A stretch of DNA of 64,000 nt from NCBI GenBank assembly GCA_019055375.1, contig JAHQIW010003641.1:1-64000 (forward strand). Reading direction: 5' to 3'. The DNA comes from Parelaphostrongylus tenuis (Eukaryota > Nematoda > Chromadorea > Rhabditida > Metastrongylidae). Below are positions 35,801 through 43,594 of this stretch, in pieces. The notes under the pieces are model-generated. The model was not told the origin of the DNA, did no database searches, and worked only from the letters and a program-made list of their open reading frames with translations. Every line of letters begins with the position of its first letter. Positions within the stretch are counted from its first letter, which is position 1. The position numbers were made by a program, and so were the translations under genes.

Positions 35801-38800
35801 TTTCCTTCCGAGTGTTTTCTCAAGACCACAGCTCAAATTCCAATATGCTTGATAATCATTTTTGAGCCACGCATGTCAGTGGTCTGTCAAAGACTTCATT
35901 TATTAGATCCGTCTCACACTGTGTACGGTGCGAATCCCATGGATCTAGCATTCAACTCGTTATTCGTTTCTATCTTGAACGTCGTTAAATGCTGGTTGAG
36001 CGCGTATGTCTGCAATATCGGAGATGGCCTGATTGTGACGTTCTATGGGACGTTCGTTCTTGACTGCCGAAAAGTGTTGGGGGTGGGATTGGTCCCACAC
36101 GCCGCGACAAGCATCACAACTACTTGATCACCCGCTTCTCCACTCCATAGGTGATATTAGTACGAATTGAATGAAATTACGTCTCATAACTATTATTTGA
36201 GCGACATGTCATGTGGTCTGTTATGAACTCTTGTACAGCCCGGTACACGTGTTTTAGCCTTCCAGCCTCGACAGTCAAGCAGACCCTTCGTCTTTAGCCA
36301 ATCCTCTCTGGGGCCCCTACATCCCCCTATAAAGAGGTGGACGACGACCGAACGATTTAAACAATCGCCGTCAAGTGGAAAATCTGAAGATTGGCAATTT
36401 ACGACAATTTCTGAATGAAATTGATCTAAGAGTGTTGACATGCAGAAGATTACACCCCAGACGGAGGCTGAACCCGCGTTTCATCCATACTGAGAATGTG
36501 TCTTACCACTGCACTATCAAGCCTATGGCTTTGCTACCACTCATTTTTCTATATAAACTAACAAAACTCTCAGCCGCCAACCTTAACGTGTTTGGTTTTA
36601 TATAATTAGGACATCACAACACTGCTAGAGAGCAGCAAAACAAAGGATTTTCATAGGTATTGAATTGAACCAATATAGCCCGCGTCTCATCCTTTTCGAT
36701 TTTTCCCTGCATAAAGTCGTAGCAGAAGAGAAATCGCGGTAGTGCAGTGGTTAGCACGTACCCCGGAGAGGGTAAGGCGCGAGATCACCACTCGTTCGAC
36801 GTTTAAGATTTTGCATCACCGCACATTATTGGGTAATTCAGTGAAGTCAATCTACTTAATAATATTGTACTAATGAAGTAATGTATCATAACATTCGTTT
36901 CGAGTGTTTTCTTAAGACCACAGCTCAATTCAATATGCCTTGCAATCATTTTTGAGCCACGCATGTAAGTATCTGTCAATGAGGGCAATGAGGGAAGTAA
37001 TGTATATCGATCAGTTGTCTGATGAAGAGTTGGTTTTGCGATAGATATCATTTCAGGTGCGTAGAAGTCTCGTTGAAGCTAGGAGATGTCGAAGTGAATA
37101 AGGTGGTACCAAATCCCATCGCTGCTGTTCTATATCTTTATTTGGAAAAAGGTTTGCAATACGATTCTATTGTATAGCCTATATTTTTAGATTTAACTGC
37201 CCTTAATAGAGGTATGATGTCGCAATATTTGTCTAGAAAGATTAAATGGCCTGGAGAAATTCCACATCAGTCGGGAGTTGAACTCGTGTTTCACCTTTGC
37301 CGGGGCATTGGCTACCACTACAGCACCAAGGCCACCACTTTGCCACCCTTTCTTTGATATAAACTATCGAAGCTGTCAGGAACTAACCCCTATTTCGGCA
37401 TTGAACCTACTTGAGCTGACAGCTTCAACTGAACATATAATCTATATTTCTTCAATTGAACTGCTTCTTATCAGTGGTATGATGTGGGAACATTCATCTG
37501 AGAACACTGAGTGGTACACTAATTCGACTTCAGGCGAGAGTTGAAGCAGCCGTTCAAGTCTACCGGGGTCGCTTACTACCACTATACTTCGAGGACTGCT
37601 GCTTTTCTAGCTTTCTTTCTTCGACATAAACTATTGGAGCTGTCAGCAACCAACTCTTAACGGTATTTTTATATAGAAAAAAGAGTGTTCGTAGAGCGTT
37701 GGACTTGTTGGTTTGGTGGGACCACACGCCCTCCGTAAGGGCGAGATTCAAGTTTAACTCCCGCCCGAGGTCGGATTTTTGCGTACCACTCAATCTTCTT
37801 GATGACATATTTTACTGTCGCAATGTCTCTTGAGGACATTTGAGTGAATTTACCAGTATGATACAATATAATCAGTGTAAAATAACGGAGTAGTAGAAAT
37901 GATAGTAACGACAGTATTGACCTCTTGGGAATGGCGTGCATGCGGCTAGCTTCCTCGGAAACCCTCCTGTTGCACTGTGGAAGTTTACTGGGAATATTAA
38001 GTCAAAGGAAAAGTTAATGCTTATTGAACGATGGCACGATTCTACAATTCTGAGAGGTCCCAACTCTTTGGAGTACTCAAACAATCAAGAAACCCAAAAT
38101 TAATTCCAAAAAAAGAATGTTTTTAGCCTAAACGAGGTTGGTACGCCAGGGCCATACACCGGTGTTTCGGAGGTTTCGGCCTCTTCGTCAGTGACCCCCG
38201 CCCTACATTAAGCCCTGCATTGAAGCAAGGAGGGAGGCGTATGTGGTAATGGCCTAGTGTACAATGACACTGGTCCATCACCACTGTTCAGTCGATGGTT
38301 TTCAACTGGTAGACCAAAATAATCCACATGATCGACTGTTTTTATCAAGAAACTATTGAGAGTTATCTGTGAATTGACACCTTATGCAGTGCGCAGCATC
38401 ATTTTTGGCAAGGTTTCCATTGCTTTCTGATCTCTTCACTTTAAGTGTCATAATCCAAATATTTTGTTTGACCTCCTATTGCGGTGTTATGGTGTTACAA
38501 TAAACCCGATGATGTAGAGTGGTGTGCAAAAACGTTTGCGTCAGCCGGATTCGAACCCACATCTTACTCTTTCCGGGAGCATGTGCTAAACCGTTGCACC
38601 ACCGACGCTGGTGCGTCAGCCGGGATATAAGTGTTATACATGTATGATAGCATGGGAGGGTGTATATCAAAGCATGGAGCGTCAAAATAATAGCAAAAAA
38701 ATTCGAATCTCAGTCAGAAAAGAGAAGAATTTCAAAAAATAAAATTGCCCTCCGCGCAGCAATTTCAACTACAATCTCCAGAGAGTTAATAATAGGAGTG

Positions 38801-41800
38801 AGAACAGAGGAAAACTTAAGACGGTTCGTTGTAACTTTATTGCATTGGTGCTGCAATCCGGCTATTTTTCCTTTAGTTGGTTTTTCCTAGGTCATTTAGG
38901 GATAGAATTTCTTTTTATAGAAAGCTGGACTATTGCTGAGGTGGCTGAACGATTGTCTATTTCGAAAGGAGTTGCCCGTCGTCGATTGGAGTGGTGGAAG
39001 TCTCAGGGTCTTCTGACACAAGTGTGTAAAATTTCTTCTCTGAGTAGATCTTCTTAAGTTTTTTCTTATATGCCTGATAATCATTTCTCGATCCAAGCAT
39101 GTCAATGGTCTGTCAAGGAGGGCTGACTTATAGAGCCCGATACACGTGTTTCGATCTTGCGAACTCGTCAGTCAGGCAGTTACTCTTTATCGTCCTTTGC
39201 TAATCTCTGTGGGTGCTCCAGTCCCCACACTAAGAGTTAGCGACGACGAACGTTTTACACTCTATGTCCAGTGAAAATCTCACCGAACACAGAGTGTTGT
39301 ACACTCGATTGCTTTTGGCTGGTACATAAGTCAGCCCTCCTTGACAGACCACTGACATGCGTGGCTCAAGAAATGATTACCAGGCACATTGAATTTTTGA
39401 GCTGCGATTTTGAGAAAACACTCAAATCGAAAGATATGAGTTTTTTTCTTATATTTGGGTTTTTAAAATGCTTAAGATAGATATGAGGAAAAACTGGGTT
39501 CTATTTCTTGGTATCACAGAATCTTCCAACCGGTGCAACTGCTGAAGAGTGGTCGCTGGTGACGAATCCAACCTTGCTAGCGACATCACGTAATGCTGCC
39601 GATGATGAATCGGATGAAGACGAAGAAGCAATAGAGGATACGACCGATGCAATCGATGCTTTGGAGCAATATTGGAGTTATACGAAGAATTTCATTGTGA
39701 GTTTGAACGTTTACAACCCGGACACTTGACATGTTAACGTAATTCTGTCATTTTTTATTTTTACACAGCATATTATCACAATTTTACTGGCGAGGTCCCT
39801 GCCCTTCGTGCATTCGTTTACTCGCCCCATGTGCACAAAAATTTTCGAATGTCTCACGTGATGCTTTGGCTGCTTCTTAAAGATTTCATGAAGCTAGTCT
39901 TCAAATATCTCGGCGTTGATCAATCCCGACGGATTGTACCATGCATTGGTCTTCCTAGTATCGAATGAGGTGGTTGAATGCATATCTGGCCTTTACGATG
40001 ACCCGCTGCGGCCTACCGCCATACCAGCTCAGTGCTATTGTTTACCCAGACTTGTCCAGTACCAAATTCACCTGTTCCGGAGGATAGGAAGGCTTGATGA
40101 GCCTTGAGCACAGGAATAAACCATCGACAGTGTGTTTGATTGATCCATGAGGGATACATATTGCATTCACCTTCATCCTACATCGTCAGAGGTGACTGAG
40201 GACAAATTTGACATTTACGATGACTCGCGGTGACCTGCTGATGCATCAGATCAGTTCTGCTGTTCTTCCGAGACATTAGAGCGCATGTGGCGCAATGCTT
40301 AGAGGTGTTCTGCGTCGCACTGAAGGTCGATGGCTTGATCTCGCGCTTATGGCTCACAAACCTTCCATCCCTTCGCAGTTGGTAAACTGGTAACGGAGTG
40401 GTCGTAGACTTGTCTGGGAGGATAAGCAGTACAGACTCGATGCAGTGGGAGACCGCCTCGAGTAATTGTAAAGGCCAGATATGCATTCAGTCACTTCGAA
40501 CGAACTTAAAAATTAAAAAAAAAGAAGACGAATTGACGGTGCATCCCCTAGGGATTGACCTACGCCGAGAGCTTTATCCATTGGTCTTTTATTTTCCGAG
40601 ACAAGTCTGGCACGAATTTTCCGAGCGCGGAAGGATGGAAGGCTTTGAGCCTTGAGCGCAGAGTCAGATCTCCGATCATCGGTTGACCGATCATCTGTGT
40701 CGCAAAATACCACTAAGCACTGCGCCACATACGCGAAGATTTTATATTCTCTATAATTGTCGTAGAATGCTGGTTGAGAAGATACTTCGCCTCGCAACTA
40801 GCCGAAAGCTAAGGTGTTCTGAGGCGTTCCGCTGATTGATTGCAAGAGAGTGAAGGGAACCAAATCAAATCAGCGCCTTGCTTATCACTGTGCTTCATGA
40901 TGCAATGCATCGCTAATCGCAGCGCTGACCCTTTCAAAGTATTGTGGCCTGCAACTACCTCCTATCTGCTATTTTAGACCAGTTTTTTCAAAGCTGTCGG
41001 ATTGAACTCTTTTTTTTTTGTTTCAGTCATCATCAGGTCATAATATTTGGGAAATGGGTAACACATTGGTTAGAAGTTCCCAGCAGTACACTCGGGATAG
41101 GTTGCTGGTAAAGTCGTTATCCCGGACTCACCATGCTCCCTATATAGCTGGTGTTGGGAAGTAAGTAGCAGATTTGTCTGGGAGGACAAGAGCACTGATT
41201 TTGTAAGTCAGTTGACTATTGCGAGTCACTGTAAAGACCCAATATGCTTTTAATAGCTTCAAACGATGCTTTACAAAGTGAAATCCATGACACATCCTCA
41301 AAGGAGTGGTAAATGGCGAACGCTATGCTGTTTTATCTTGCGAACTGTGGCTTTTGTTACACAATAGTATCTTGATGCTTGCAGTTGTCGGTGAAGGGCC
41401 GGTGGCTAAGTAGCTAGTGATGCTCGACGCAGTGCGAGGCGAGGTTGATCCTCCGGGTACCCCCAATACCCTCCTATAATAAGGAGCGCTCTGCGAAACG
41501 CCTCAGCCTGGCTAACTCTGAGGGTAGAGACGTGCCCGATGATTATTTCAGCGTTCACGAGGAGGACAAAACCCTCAATGAAGCGAGGAGACGAATCGAA
41601 TGCTAGAAGTATTGAGACCCATACAAGTAAGGGAAAAACTATGATAAGGAATTAATAGCATTTCAGTGCATCTCACATTGTTATGATCTTTTCTATATAC
41701 CTAAGAGAATTGAGTGGTGAGCAAAAACACGGCCTCAGGCGGGAATCGAACCCGCGTTCCATCCTATCCGGGGACGCGTGCTCTACCACTGCACCACCGA

Positions 41801-42222
41801 GGCACGCTTACCCGACCACTCATTCTTCAATATCTCAACGTTAGCTATCAGCCTATGATAAGGGTCAATTAAAGTGAAGATTTCCAAAGAAAATTCGTCT
41901 TGAACATTATTTTCATACGGTTTTTATAGTCGGGGTGATCACCACTGGAAAAGTAGTTTATTTTCACATTATCAATTCAAACATTACACTTAGAGAAATT
42001 CTCGGAAACGCTTCTATTTAGGCTAACCATGACAATGGAGAGGTGAAAGCGGAGCGTATGCATCGTATCTATCGTATGTTCTCATCTCCATCAGCACAAG
42101 GTCCATCACTGGAGACTGTCACGGCATTTCTGATGAGAAAAGTGAAGCAGAATCTGCTCACCTATAACAATGGATTCTTTCGCGTTGTTAAGGAGAGCAC
42201 CACTAAGGCTAATGAGCGATGA
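20884..42222 (+). CDS. apc-2: Anaphase-promoting complex subunit 2 (APC2, cullin-like), N terminus incomplete
   Basis: Exons: 20884-20995, 21103-21235, 23561-23721, 24684-24734, 24781-24828, 27678-27810, 27862-27987, 29141-29288, 29840-29957, 30038-30113, 30930-31056, 33029-33162, 33838-33969, 34054-34122, 35572-35669, 37057-37151, 38921-39021, 39520-39696, 42022-42222 (stop TGA). All junction phases agree, giving about 745 codons, close to the family's 730-820. Landmarks: RWFIADTLKPHMMVW near residue 38, the hallmark EYLKKRPDTVRQI (about 340), WVPDPIDV (about 405), the cullin-homology start VSVYGSKDMFVKEYRQLLAE (about 425), ISAHFWPKID (about 510), a winged-helix region SWTIAEVAERLS (about 588), an acidic linker DDESDEDEEAIED, and the C-terminal cullin winged helix (HRIYRMF..FFRVV). 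APC2 binds the APC11 RING and forms the ubiquitin-ligase core that drives mitotic exit. No in-frame ATG precedes the first exon, so a short 5' exon is missing. Introns hold most of the repeats listed. Confidence 0.92.
21575..21627 (-). ncRNA. Hammerhead-like motif (FB4, left arm)
   Basis: Minus strand: helix I GGGGTCA, core CTGAAGA, helix II GTAGG-ccgaaa-CCTCC (one U·C mismatch), GAAA, helix III ACACTGGTGT, cleavage-position A, return strand TGGCCCTG. It is antisense to apc-2. Confidence 0.6.
21695..21747 (+). ncRNA. Hammerhead-like ribozyme motif (FB4, right arm)
   Basis: Seen: helix I strand CGGGGTCA (21695-21702), core CTGACGA (21703-21709), helix II GGAGG-ccgaaa-CCTCC (21710-21725, 5 bp perfect), GAAA (21726-21729), helix III ACACC/GGTGT (21729-21738, palindromic), A21739, then return strand TGGCCCTG (21740-21747), pairing over 8 bp with two G·U. 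It is sense to apc-2, so it would be present in the pre-mRNA intron. Activity is inferred; competition with the long hairpin is likely. Confidence 0.7.
22275..22340 (-). repeat. SINE-A fragment
   Basis: Complement of a box B-like stretch around GAGCCCACGTTCCATCC and of the GGGGACGC block. Confidence 0.4.
22480..22570 (+). repeat. SINE-A
   Basis: GTGCTAGTGCAGTGATTAGC, then ACACGGGTTCAACTCGC, and a TTTTGCATATC tail. Confidence 0.55.
22690..22760 (-). repeat. FB3 fragment
   Basis: TTTAGCTGACATTTCGGCG followed by TTCTGAGCCGGC, a degraded FB3 arm. Confidence 0.4.
22966..23515 (-). repeat. Repeat J, split by a TTAA MITE
   Basis: 22966-23190 and 23398-23515 align in order with the minus-strand equivalent of the copies at 29335 and 43595. 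The MITE at 23191-23397 separates the two halves, a nested insertion. Confidence 0.55.
23191..23397 (+). mobile_element. TTAA MITE (copy 3), inside repeat J
   Basis: Starts TTAAGGATCATG; interior CTCAGCTACTATTATGGCGG and CGCGACTCGTGGGAAAGC; ends GTCCCCAAGGGTTAA. Both ends retain TTAA. Confidence 0.65.
23818..24220 (+). repeat. SINE-C
   Basis: Head GGGGGCGGTGGTCTAGTC; tail AAACGAATCGAATGCATG and AGTGCTGTATCCACA. Confidence 0.6.
24302..24598 (+). repeat. SINE-B, best-preserved copy
   Basis: Starts GCGCATGTGGCGCAGTGG with TTAGAGGTGC following, box B-like ATGGTTCGATCTCGC, then the body GGCCACCGCGAGTCATTG and the end CAACGCCGAGAGCTTTATCC. Length is about 297. Confidence 0.85.
24955..25165. repeat. 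FB3 element, partial
   Basis: Contains GTTAACCTCGGCACAG, AATGGCTGACGTTCCGG and TTCTTCAGAGCC. The minus strand has CTGAAGA and GTCAGCC, but the GAAA box reads GGAA. Confidence 0.5.
25168..25370 (-). mobile_element. TTAA MITE (copy 4)
   Basis: Begins TTAACCCTTTGAGGACCAGC, the best-kept TIR with its TTAA. The far end ACGAAAGGTGCCATTTGGTCC is the other, weaker terminus. Confidence 0.7.
25500..25605 (-). repeat. SINE-A
   Basis: Complement of box B ACGGGATTTGAACCCAC and of box A CCTAACCATTGCATTGC. Confidence 0.6.
25760..25850 (+). repeat. SINE-A
   Basis: GGTAGTGCAATGGTTAGCTC, then GCGGGTTCAAATTCCG and a TTTTGCACG tail. Confidence 0.6.
25965..26110 (-). repeat. FB3 arm
   Basis: AAATTCGGCTGACGTTTCGG..TTCTTCAGAGCC with no clear opposite arm. 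Confidence 0.5.
25984..26017 (-). ncRNA. Hammerhead-like motif (FB3)
   Basis: Minus strand: helix I GGCT, core CTGAAGA, then A and helix II GGC-ggtc-GCC, GAAA, minimal helix III ACGT, cleavage-position C, return strand AGCC. Helix I is only 4 bp and position 10.1 is A instead of G, so this is weaker than FB1, FB2 or FB4. Confidence 0.4.
26236..26420 (+). repeat. SINE-A, tRNA-Gly-like, copy 1 of a close pair
   Basis: Starts AAGATGTTAAAGAACGAGCG; head GCCTCTGTGGTGTAGTGG; box B ATGGGTTCGATTCCCGCC; tail TTTTGCTCACCACTTAG and an ATAGGAAACATCATAACAG block. About 325 bp from a near-identical copy. Confidence 0.75.
26562..26712 (+). repeat. SINE-A, copy 2 of a close pair
   Basis: The same start and head as the copy at 26236, differing at a handful of positions (AACGTGGGTTC instead of AAAATGGGTTC). 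Recent duplication or independent insertion of the same source. Confidence 0.75.
26870..27070. repeat. FB3 element, partial
   Basis: Plus strand AGGCTCTGAAGATAGCG, ending GGAATGTCAGCC, with a CCTCGGAATTG / GAGGTTAATAAATAG mirror further right. GAAA is replaced by GGAA. Confidence 0.45.
27243..27672. repeat. FB1 foldback element ending at an apc-2 splice acceptor
   Basis: Left end CCTTCGAGTGCTTTATTAAG and right end TGTTGGCTTAAATAATAATG, then AAAGGATCTAATATTG. The outer right edge runs into TTTTGAAG, the acceptor used by apc-2 exon 27678-27810. The left arm carries a hammerhead-like core; the right arm is truncated before it. Confidence 0.7.
27345..27387 (-). ncRNA. Hammerhead-like motif (FB1) with canonical CUGAUGA
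   Basis: Minus strand: GCCCGG, core CTGATGA, helix II GTCT-gtaa-GGAC, GAAA, helix III ACACGTGT, cleavage-position C, return TCAGGC. Helix I has one mismatch and one G·U. Confidence 0.6.
28072..28262 (+). mobile_element. TTAA MITE (copy 5), 3' end lost
   Basis: ATTAACCCTTTGGAGACCACG, then GCGCGACGTCGCGTCGCAC and CAGCTACTGTAATGGAGGCG. The right TIR is absent. Confidence 0.6.
28296..28315. repeat. Poly-G run
   Basis: A G-rich tract with a run of 13 uninterrupted G, next to a tRNA-like GGTGGCCAAGTGGTTAAAG box A at 28311-28332. Confidence 0.8.
28650..28925 (+). repeat. SINE-B, diverged
   Basis: AGGCGCGTGTGGCCCAGTGG, then ATGGTTCGGTCCCGTGCC and the end CATCAACGCCAAGGGC. Followed directly by a microsatellite. 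Confidence 0.65.
28926..29135. repeat. TATG/TACA microsatellite
   Basis: About 210 bases of imperfect ATATATGT-type repeats, ending just before the CTTTAG acceptor of an apc-2 exon. It produces long artificial open frames. Confidence 0.85.
29335..29655 (+). repeat. Repeat J, intact copy
   Basis: GGCCCGTCTTCACTGATGG .. CCTGGTACGGTTTAATC .. ACTTCGCAGTTCGACACCC. Shared with 43595-43940 and, inverted and split, 22966-23515. Function unknown. Confidence 0.6.
29680..29770 (+). repeat. SINE-A
   Basis: GCCTTGCTGGTGTAGCGG and ACAAGTTGAATCTCTCC; box B is damaged. Confidence 0.45.
30203..30425 (+). mobile_element. TTAA MITE (copy 6)
   Basis: TTAACCCTTATGAGAATCC, then CTCAGCTACTGTAATGGCGG and GTCGCGCCTCGTGGGAAAGC. 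The right end GGTCCGCAACAGGTC is diverged. Confidence 0.6.
31185..31275 (-). repeat. FB4-related fragment
   Basis: Resembles the left half of 58195-58415: CGAAGCCATTCGCACGTTTC, then CAGTGTCCCACGCTCC. Confidence 0.4.
31620..31735 (+). repeat. FB4-related arm with decayed hammerhead-like core
   Basis: Core CTGATGA at 31652-31658, then AGCGG/CCGC (helix II, loop gcgata) and GAAA at 31675-31678. The helix III palindrome and helix I have decayed. Confidence 0.5.
31745..31840 (-). repeat. SINE-A
   Basis: Complement of GTTCCACCCATGCCGAGG and of box A ACCACTACACCACCGACGCC. Confidence 0.5.
32575..32845 (+). repeat. FB1 right half
   Basis: GGAGCACCCACACAGGATTG, then GCCGGA, CTGACGA, ATC-gcaa-GATC, GAAA, ACACGTGT: a hammerhead-like core at 32745-32785 lacking one base of helix II. 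Ends TTTGACAGACCACTGACATG. Confidence 0.6.
33500..33790 (-). repeat. SINE-C
   Basis: CACTGTGCGAATCCCGGCAC and CATTCGATTCGTTTCTTCGC are the complement of the SINE-C 3' hallmark. Confidence 0.55.
34245..34415. repeat. Inverted pair of SINE-A tRNA-like ends forming a hairpin
   Basis: AATGTGGAGTTCTGTGC .. GAGATTTGAACCCAGATCTC is mirrored by GAGATCTGGGTTCGAATCCC .. GCACAGCAGTCCACATT. Arms of about 75 bp leave a loop of about 20. Confidence 0.7.
34445..34750 (-). repeat. SINE-C
   Basis: TTGTGTGGATCCCAATACTTC and CATTTGATTCGTTTTCTCG match its 3' end in complement; the head side reads CTAGCAACTCGGCCACAGCC. Confidence 0.6.
34984..35054 (+). tRNA. tRNA-Pro (CGG), one base short in the T stem
   Basis: Acceptor GGCCGGA pairs with TTCGGCC (one G·U); the anticodon arm CTCGC-ttcgggt-GCGAG gives anticodon CGG; T-loop TTCGAAT. 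The discriminator is C at 35054. The T stem's 3' side has CCGG where CCCGG is usual, so the gene is 71 instead of 72 nt. It lies within an apc-2 intron on the same strand. It could be functional if the missing base is a sequencing error. Confidence 0.8.
35265..35338 (+). pseudogene. tRNA-Pro-like remnant
   Basis: GATGGATCTAGATACGATC with GAGGTCCCGGGTTCGAAGCC keeps Pro tRNA wording (loop CTTTGG, TGG-like), but the acceptor stem and anticodon stem do not pair. Probably a decayed duplicate of the gene 230 bp upstream. Confidence 0.5.
35795..35915 (+). repeat. FB1 left end, cut by SINE-C
   Basis: TTCCGAGTGTTTTCTCAAG, then GAGCCACGCATGTCAGTGG, TCTGTCAAAG. SINE-C sequence follows directly. Confidence 0.6.
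35915..36130 (-). repeat. SINE-C next to FB1
   Basis: TGTGTACGGTGCGAATCCC and GCATTCAACTCGTTATTCG on plus; head-side complement CGACAAGCATCACAACTAC. Confidence 0.55.
36160..36400 (+). repeat. FB1-like arm
   Basis: GAGCGACATGTCATGTGG, TCTGTTATGAACTC, GTACACGTGTTTTAGCC. The hammerhead core on minus is degenerate (TTGACTG). Confidence 0.5.
36440..36640 (-). repeat. SINE-A
   Basis: Complement of GGAGGCTGAACCCGCGTTTC and of box A ACCACTGCACTATCAAGCC; tail ATAATTAGGACATCAC. Confidence 0.55.
36735..36830 (+). repeat. SINE-A
   Basis: GCGGTAGTGCAGTGGTTAGC, then a damaged box B GCGAGATCACCACTCG. Confidence 0.5.
36890..37000 (+). repeat. FB1 left-end fragment
   Basis: TTCGTTTCGAGTGTTTTC, then TTAAGACCACAGCTCAATTC and GAGCCACGCATGTAAG. 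Confidence 0.6.
37255..37350 (-). repeat. SINE-A
   Basis: Complement of GAGTTGAACTCGTGTTTCACC and of ACCACTACAGCACCAAGGCC. Confidence 0.55.
37690..37800 (+). repeat. SINE-A
   Basis: GGACTTGTTGGTTTGGTGG, then AAGTTTAACTCCCGCCCGAGG and the tail GCGTACCACTCAATCTTC. Confidence 0.5.
38100..38225 (-). repeat. FB4 single arm
   Basis: Near-identical to the left arm at 21528-21651; the opposite arm is missing and unrelated sequence follows GCATTGAAGCAAGG. Confidence 0.8.
38147..38199 (-). ncRNA. Hammerhead-like motif (FB4)
   Basis: Minus strand: GGGGGTCA, core CTGACGA, helix II AGAGG-ccgaaa-CCTCC (4 bp), GAAA, helix III ACACC/GGTGT, cleavage-position A, return TGGCCCTG. Antisense to apc-2. Confidence 0.65.
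38500..38625 (-). repeat. SINE-A, GTGCAAAAACG subfamily
   Basis: Complement of GCCGGATTCGAACCCACATC and of ACCGTTGCACCACCGACGC; flanks GTGGTGTGCAAAAACG and GATGATGTAGAG. Confidence 0.65.
39050..39445. repeat. FB1 foldback element, both ends present
   Basis: Left arm from CTTAAGTTTTTTC to GTCAAGGAGGGC; right arm from GCCCTCCTTGACAGACC to TCAAATCGAAAG. Inner mirrors include ACTCTATGTCCAGTG and its surroundings. The hammerhead-like core is in the left arm only. Confidence 0.8.
39135..39177 (-). ncRNA. Hammerhead-like motif (FB1)
   Basis: Minus strand: GCCTGA, core CTGACGA, helix II GTTC-gcaa-GATC, GAAA, helix III ACACGTGT, cleavage-position A, return TCGGGC. Antisense to apc-2. Confidence 0.6.
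39908..40133 (-). repeat. SINE-B, 5' truncated
   Basis: CTCGGCGTTGATCAATCCCG on plus is the complement of the family end; the head stops at the anticodon region. Confidence 0.65.
40278..40582 (+). repeat. SINE-B, full length
   Basis: GAGCGCATGTGGCGCAATGC, then ATGGCTTGATCTCGCGC (box B changed) and the end ACGCCGAGAGCTTTATCC. Confidence 0.75.
40583..40735 (-). repeat. SINE-B head fragment abutting another SINE-B
   Basis: GAGACAAGTCTGGCACGAAT to CACTGCGCCACATACGCG; the two copies meet head to tail in opposite orientation. Confidence 0.65.
40755..40935 (-). repeat. SINE-C fragment
   Basis: TCGTAGAATGCTGGTTGAG on plus is complementary to the SINE-C body. Confidence 0.45.
41052..41340 (+). repeat. 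SINE-B, strongly diverged
   Basis: GAAATGGGTAACACATTGG, CAGATTTGTCTGGGAGGAC and CATCCTCAAAGGAGTG keep the family order. Confidence 0.5.
41395..41630 (+). repeat. SINE-C
   Basis: GGGCCGGTGGCTAAGTAGC, then GTGATGCTCGACGCAG; the end GACGAATCGAATGCTAGAAG and ATTGAGACCC. Confidence 0.65.
41690..41860 (-). repeat. SINE-A, best tRNA-Gly-like copy
   Basis: Minus strand: GCCTCGGTGGTGCAGTGG, TAGAGCACGCG, box B GCGGGTTCGATTCCCGCC, and an acceptor-like GCCTCGG against CTGAGGC closing. The anticodon arm is about 4 bases too long for a tRNA. Family tail TTTTGCTCACCACTCAATTC. Confidence 0.75.
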
Positions 42223-42639
42223 ATATCCAGAACAGTATTCTTTTTGTTCTATCACTTTTCTTGGGCTGACGTTTCGTTATCTTCATCTTTTCCAGTGTAT
42301 TTGATTTGATTTAAATCGATTGTCCTAAGCCGCTCATCCTTGCGATATGAGATCTTGTCCCATCCGGTCGAATCTTTTGGGATAAAACATCGCTCGAAAG
42401 CGCTTGTCTCGAATCACTGAGCGGTGCTTTATCGTAGAGATTCGATTCGAGCGGACAACGAAGACATACTTCGCAGGGACTTAGGACTGTAGACCAGCGA
42501 CTCGAATCGTCGAGACTCTGAAGAATGCGAAGACGACGAAACATTGGCCGAAGAAAAGTTGTACAACCGCCTCGTGGAAGCGGGTGAATAGAACAAAATG
42601 CTATTGATTAGATGAAAGTTGCTCTCCAAAATATTCACG

Positions 42640-43015
42640 AGTACATCCTGGCAGCATATTTTAAGCTTTTATGAGGTCTGTTATGGCACTATCAGTACTA
42701 TACGTACGTTTCGCCTTTCTGCCCTCATCATAGCACTGTGTCTTTCGGTTGATTACCTGTGAGGGAATATACCCCAACATATAAGAGAATCGACGCCGAA
42801 TTGGTCACAGTTTCTGTAAAGTGAGATTGTGAAAAGATGTAGAGTGATCTCGCAGGCTGTGTAACTGATTTGGCGTTGGTTTCCCTATATGTAGGGTATA
42901 TTTTCTCACAGGAGATTGGCTGAACCGAAAAGCACCGGTGCTACTGATGAGGTCAGAAGGGCGAAACGTACGTCTAGCACTAAAACTGTCGTGACAGACC
43001 TCGTGAAAGGCTAAA
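42640..43015. repeat. FB2 foldback element
   Basis: Left arm GCATATTTTAAGCTTTTATG to CTTTCGGTTGATTACC; right arm GGCTGAACCGAAAAGCACCG to TGACAGACCTCGTGAAAGG. The arms mirror each other; both hold a CTGATGA-type core (TGATGA with one base lost on the left). Confidence 0.75.
42938..42980 (+). ncRNA. Hammerhead-like motif (FB2), 715 nt past the apc-2 stop
   Basis: Helix I GTGCTA (42938-42943), core CTGATGA (42944-42950), helix II GGTC-agaa-GGGC (three pairs, one mismatch), GAAA (42963-42966), helix III palindrome ACGTACGT (42966-42973), C42974, return TAGCAC (42975-42980), perfect 6 bp. Sense to apc-2. Confidence 0.6.
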
Positions 43016-43304
43016 AATATGCTGTTAGGATTTTTGTTTTCAAGTGAGGCCTTTAAAAACAGTCGAGTTGCACGAATAGCTCTTACTGAGAATCGATTAT
43101 GTATTATGTTTTTGTGTAGTGCTGTTGGTCAAGAATTGCCTTTTCCATCGTTGGATAGCATCAGTCTTTGCGTTGTTGGATCGCGAAGAGTACCACGAAT
43201 TGAGTGTCAGTGAACGAAAAGCTCGACTTTCTCTACCCTTGGCCTGAGAAATGAAAAGTATCTCGTGAACTGTCCTTATATAAAGCTTGGCAGGATTGCT
43301 ATCT

Positions 43305-43560
43305 TCTTCAGAAACGATGGCTAACAAATAGACAAATTCGCCTTCGTCAGAGCCGCTAAATAACTAGTGGGAGAGCTCACCGATGCATTGTCACACGCTT
43401 TGAATACATCCATATTATCTTACTAAAATATTTTATTCATCAGAGTGACAACACGCCGTCGGCTATAAGTTCAGAGCTTAAAGGAAAGCGAATGGCCGAA
43501 AAGTTGGCCGTCGTTTTTGAAGAAGAAGCCAACCTCGCACCAGATCCATAGACAATGGAA
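43305..43560. repeat. FB3 element, diverged
   Basis: GACAAATTCGCCTTCGTCAG and AGAGCCGCTAAATAACTAG mirror GTTTTTGAAGAAGAAGCC. Confidence 0.4.
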
Positions 43561-43594
43561 CTTTGGCAGTGGAACTATTTGAGGCTCAACACCT

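Noticed and set aside
41735..41806. Possible functional tRNA-Gly on minus
   Set aside because: Box A, box B and acceptor pairing look good, but the anticodon arm is too long to fold, and the same head plus tail recurs as a dispersed SINE.
43019..43213. 64-codon frame just after FB2
   Set aside because: No domain or splice partners; probably chance in repeat-flanking sequence.
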